This document shows positions 62,439-64,000 of a stretch of DNA of 64,000 bases, in pieces. Location of the stretch: positions 1 to 64,000 of the forward strand of contig NZ_VWSH01000004.1 of assembly GCF_008629695.1 (NCBI RefSeq), read 5' to 3'. Source of the DNA: Taibaiella lutea. Its GTDB lineage: Bacteria > Bacteroidota > Bacteroidia > Chitinophagales > Chitinophagaceae. The notes below the pieces were generated by a model that was not told the origin of the DNA, did no database searches, and was given only the letters and a program-made list of their open reading frames with translations. The position numbers were made by a program, and so were the translations under genes. Position 1 is the stretch's first letter. Every line of letters begins with the position of its first letter.

Positions 62439-62930
62439 ATGAATAATGAAAAAGCCATTTTGGCCGGCGGTTGTTTTTGGGGAGTAGAAGAACTATTCAG
62501 ACATCATCATGGTGTCATCTCAACAGTAGTGGGCTACACAGGCGGCGATGTGGCCAATGCAACTTATCAAAATCATGGAACACATGCTGAAGCAATAGAA
62601 ATAGTTTTTGATCCGGCTCAGTTATCTTACCGGGCGCTTCTTGAATATTTCTTTCAGATACACGATCCTACCACCCGCAACAGGCAGGGGAATGACATTG
62701 GTACTTCTTACCGTTCTGCTATATTTTATATGGATGAAACACAACGGGAAACTGCGAAGGATTTAATAGCAGAAATGGAGGCTTCCGGGAAATGGCCCGG
62801 GAAAATAGTAACGGAAATCGTTCCTGCAACTGATTTCTGGAATGCCGAAGAAGAGCATCAGGACTACTTGCAAAAACATCCTTACGGATATACCTGCCAC
62901 TTTGAAAGGCCCGACTGGAAATTAAGTTAA
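62439..62930 (+). CDS. msrA: Peptide-methionine (S)-S-oxide reductase
   Basis: MsrA repairs oxidised methionine. The 163-residue protein has the catalytic Cys12 in [30 protein letters not shown], and the closing [12 protein letters not shown]. The ATG start is preferred to a TTG two codons upstream. A 46-codon frame (62306-62446) overlaps this start. A GNAT gene follows after 18 bp and is probably co-transcribed. Confidence 0.96.
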   Translation: MNNEKAILAGGCFWGVEELFRHHHGVISTVVGYTGGDVANATYQNHGTHAEAIEIVFDPAQLSYRALLEYFFQIHDPTTRNRQGNDIGTSYRSAIFYMDETQRETAKDLIAEMEASGKWPGKIVTEIVPATDFWNAEEEHQDYLQKHPYGYTCHFERPDWKLS

Positions 62931-62948
62931 TTGCAATCTTATTGCTAA

Positions 62949-63482
62949 ATGGAAATACAACAAACCGATACACTGACATTAAGAAAAGCACATCTTTCTG
63001 AAAAAGCGATTATCTGGCAAATCCTGCAGGATGCCATCGAACAAAGAAAGCAAGAGGGCAGCAGGCAATGGCAGGATGGTTATCCCAATGAGCTTTCCAT
63101 TATTAATGATATGGAAAAAGGGTATGCTTATGTGCTTACGGAAAATGAAACGGTATTGGCTTATTCAGCCGTCATTTTCGATAAGGAACCGGCCTATGAA
63201 ATTATGGAAGGTAAATGGCTTTCTGATGGAGACTATCTGGTGGTACATAGGGTTGCCGTCTCCAGGCATGCAAAAGGAAAAGGCATTGCTACAAGGTTAT
63301 TCAGGCAACTGGAAAGCCTGTGCCTTCAAAAGCAGGTTTATAGTATAAAGGTTGATACCAATTTCGATAATATTCCCATGTTGAAAATACTGGATAGATT
63401 AGGTTATACCTATTGCGGGGAGGTTTATTTCAGAGGCGGCGCAAGAAAAGCTTTTGAGAAAGTATTGACTGAACAGCCATAA
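62949..63482 (+). CDS. GNAT-family N-acetyltransferase
   Basis: The 177-residue protein has GNAT motifs LVVHRVAVSRHAKGKGIATR, where the RxxGKGIATRL loop binds CoA, and NIPMLKILDRLGYTYCGEVY. The substrate is unknown. It lies 18 bp after msrA and its transcript ends at a hairpin downstream, so a two-gene operon is likely. Confidence 0.88.
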   Translation: MEIQQTDTLTLRKAHLSEKAIIWQILQDAIEQRKQEGSRQWQDGYPNELSIINDMEKGYAYVLTENETVLAYSAVIFDKEPAYEIMEGKWLSDGDYLVVHRVAVSRHAKGKGIATRLFRQLESLCLQKQVYSIKVDTNFDNIPMLKILDRLGYTYCGEVYFRGGARKAFEKVLTEQP

Positions 63483-63505
63483 ACAAGCTATGATTGAACC
63501 TAAAA

Positions 63506-63541
63506 CATTAATGACATTGCCCGCAGGCAATGTCATTAATG
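63506..63541 (+). terminator. Hairpin terminator of the msrA-GNAT unit
   Basis: The 16-bp perfect stem CATTAATGACATTGCC / GGCAATGTCATTAATG with a four-base loop is followed by TTTCTGAAT. It also lies near the convergent regulator's end. Confidence 0.75.
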
Positions 63542-63592
63542 TTTCTGAATAAAACTAATCAGGAGAACCTAACCTTTCCATTCCCACTTTAA

Positions 63593-63949
63593 TCAACGCT
63601 CCTTCCTGATCTTATCACGATGCATTGTGCCCCACTTAACCAGCGAAATCAACACATCACTTAATGTTGAAGCATATTCCGTAAGTTTATATTCAACAAT
63701 AACCGGGCTTTTGGTGTGAATTATCCGGACGACAAAACCATTTAGTTCCAGGTCTTTTAATTCATTGGACAGTACGCGTGCCGAAATACCTGTAACTGTC
63801 CTTTGCAACTCATTGAACCGCTTATCTCCTTCGCTCAATGCAGCTATTACGCGTAGCTTCCATTTCCCGCCGATAACATAAAGCGCGTCATCTATTGCAC
63901 CAACAGAACTAATGCACTCTTTTGAATTATATTTTATTTTGTCATTCAT
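63593..63949 (-). CDS. HxlR-family winged-helix transcriptional regulator
   Basis: The 118-residue protein has the HxlR signature: Cys12 (a redox-sensing position in several members) before DALYVIGGKWKLRVIAALSE, the recognition helix GISARVLSNELKDLELNGFV, and the wing region VEYKLTEYASTL. HxlR regulators often respond to reactive electrophiles or oxidants and act on a divergent gene. A perfect palindrome 23 bp upstream of its start is the likely operator. Confidence 0.94.
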   Translation of the reverse strand: MNDKIKYNSKECISSVGAIDDALYVIGGKWKLRVIAALSEGDKRFNELQRTVTGISARVLSNELKDLELNGFVVRIIHTKSPVIVEYKLTEYASTLSDVLISLVKWGTMHRDKIRKER

Positions 63950-63972
63950 ATCTATTTGTAATTAAATAACTA

Positions 63973-64000
63973 AACAAAAGGTTAGCGCTAACCTTTTGTT
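63973..64000. promoter_or_regulatory. Perfect 28-bp palindrome, candidate HxlR operator
   Basis: AACAAAAGGTTAGC is followed directly by its exact complement GCTAACCTTTTGTT. It lies 23 bp upstream of the HxlR start, at the window edge, between this gene and whatever lies divergently beyond. Autoregulation and control of the neighbour are likely. Confidence 0.75.

Overview
The window looks like chromosomal DNA from a member of the Bacteroidota, most plausibly the Chitinophagales/Chitinophagaceae. The reasons are four proteins with type IX secretion (T9SS) C-terminal sorting domains (YPNP / NVPNPF motifs), many secreted proteins ending their signal peptide in AQ, TAnnTTTG promoter boxes, DUF2851, DUF2807/GIN-type and YtxH proteins, and an RF2 gene without the usual programmed frameshift. 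It opens in the 3' part of a 5S rRNA gene, so an rRNA operon lies just outside to the left. No tRNA, CRISPR array, IS element or recognisable prophage was found. About 66 protein-coding genes are supported, separated by many clear hairpin terminators.

Layout. 1-3.6 kb: 5S rRNA end, 2H phosphoesterase, secreted C1B peptidase, and a 0.95-kb field of composite repeats. 3.7-12 kb: prfB, a LutA-type Fe-S protein, rhodanese, YtxH, a flavin monooxygenase, a GIN-domain lipoprotein, MoxR ATPase plus FolB, and a TlpA-like thioredoxin. 13.4-17.5 kb: a four-gene same-strand cluster of secreted Ig-like/beta-helix proteins, only the last of which has a T9SS sorting domain. 17.9-23.9 kb: DUF2851, OsmC, a secreted protein, then lipA / GT-C-like membrane protein / dapB. 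24.2-27.3 kb: two paralogous surface proteins with YadA-like heads, an S74 self-cleaving chaperone domain and a T9SS domain. 27.4-32.5 kb: YbjQ, HMG-CoA lyase, DinB-like, YciI-like, and a large reprolysin-type metallopeptidase. 32.7-38.6 kb: a DMT exporter and three tandem POT peptide transporters. 38.8-46.3 kb: pth, an M1 peptidase, an MscS channel, a J-KTSC fusion, a SET protein, YwbE, YtxH, and a lone receiver. 46.6-54.9 kb: SemiSWEET with a sugar dehydrogenase, KTSC with DUF72, YceH, PepE, a PIF1-type helicase, and Der. 55-64 kb: a methyltransferase, GNATs, hutU, a GH108 muramidase with a duplicated four-helix membrane protein, MsrA, and an HxlR regulator with a perfect 28-bp palindrome upstream.

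How it fits together. Secreted and surface proteins dominate the accessory part: peptidases (C1B, M12B-like, M1, PepE) make peptides that the three POT carriers could import, and the T9SS cargo forms adhesin-like surface structures. The most unusual large-scale feature is intergenic. At six places (possibly seven) there is a tandem array whose unit is always 20-22 bp, while the unit sequence falls into several unrelated families. Each array lies roughly 55-250 bp upstream of a start codon. Three of them share one consensus and precede three different secreted-protein genes.
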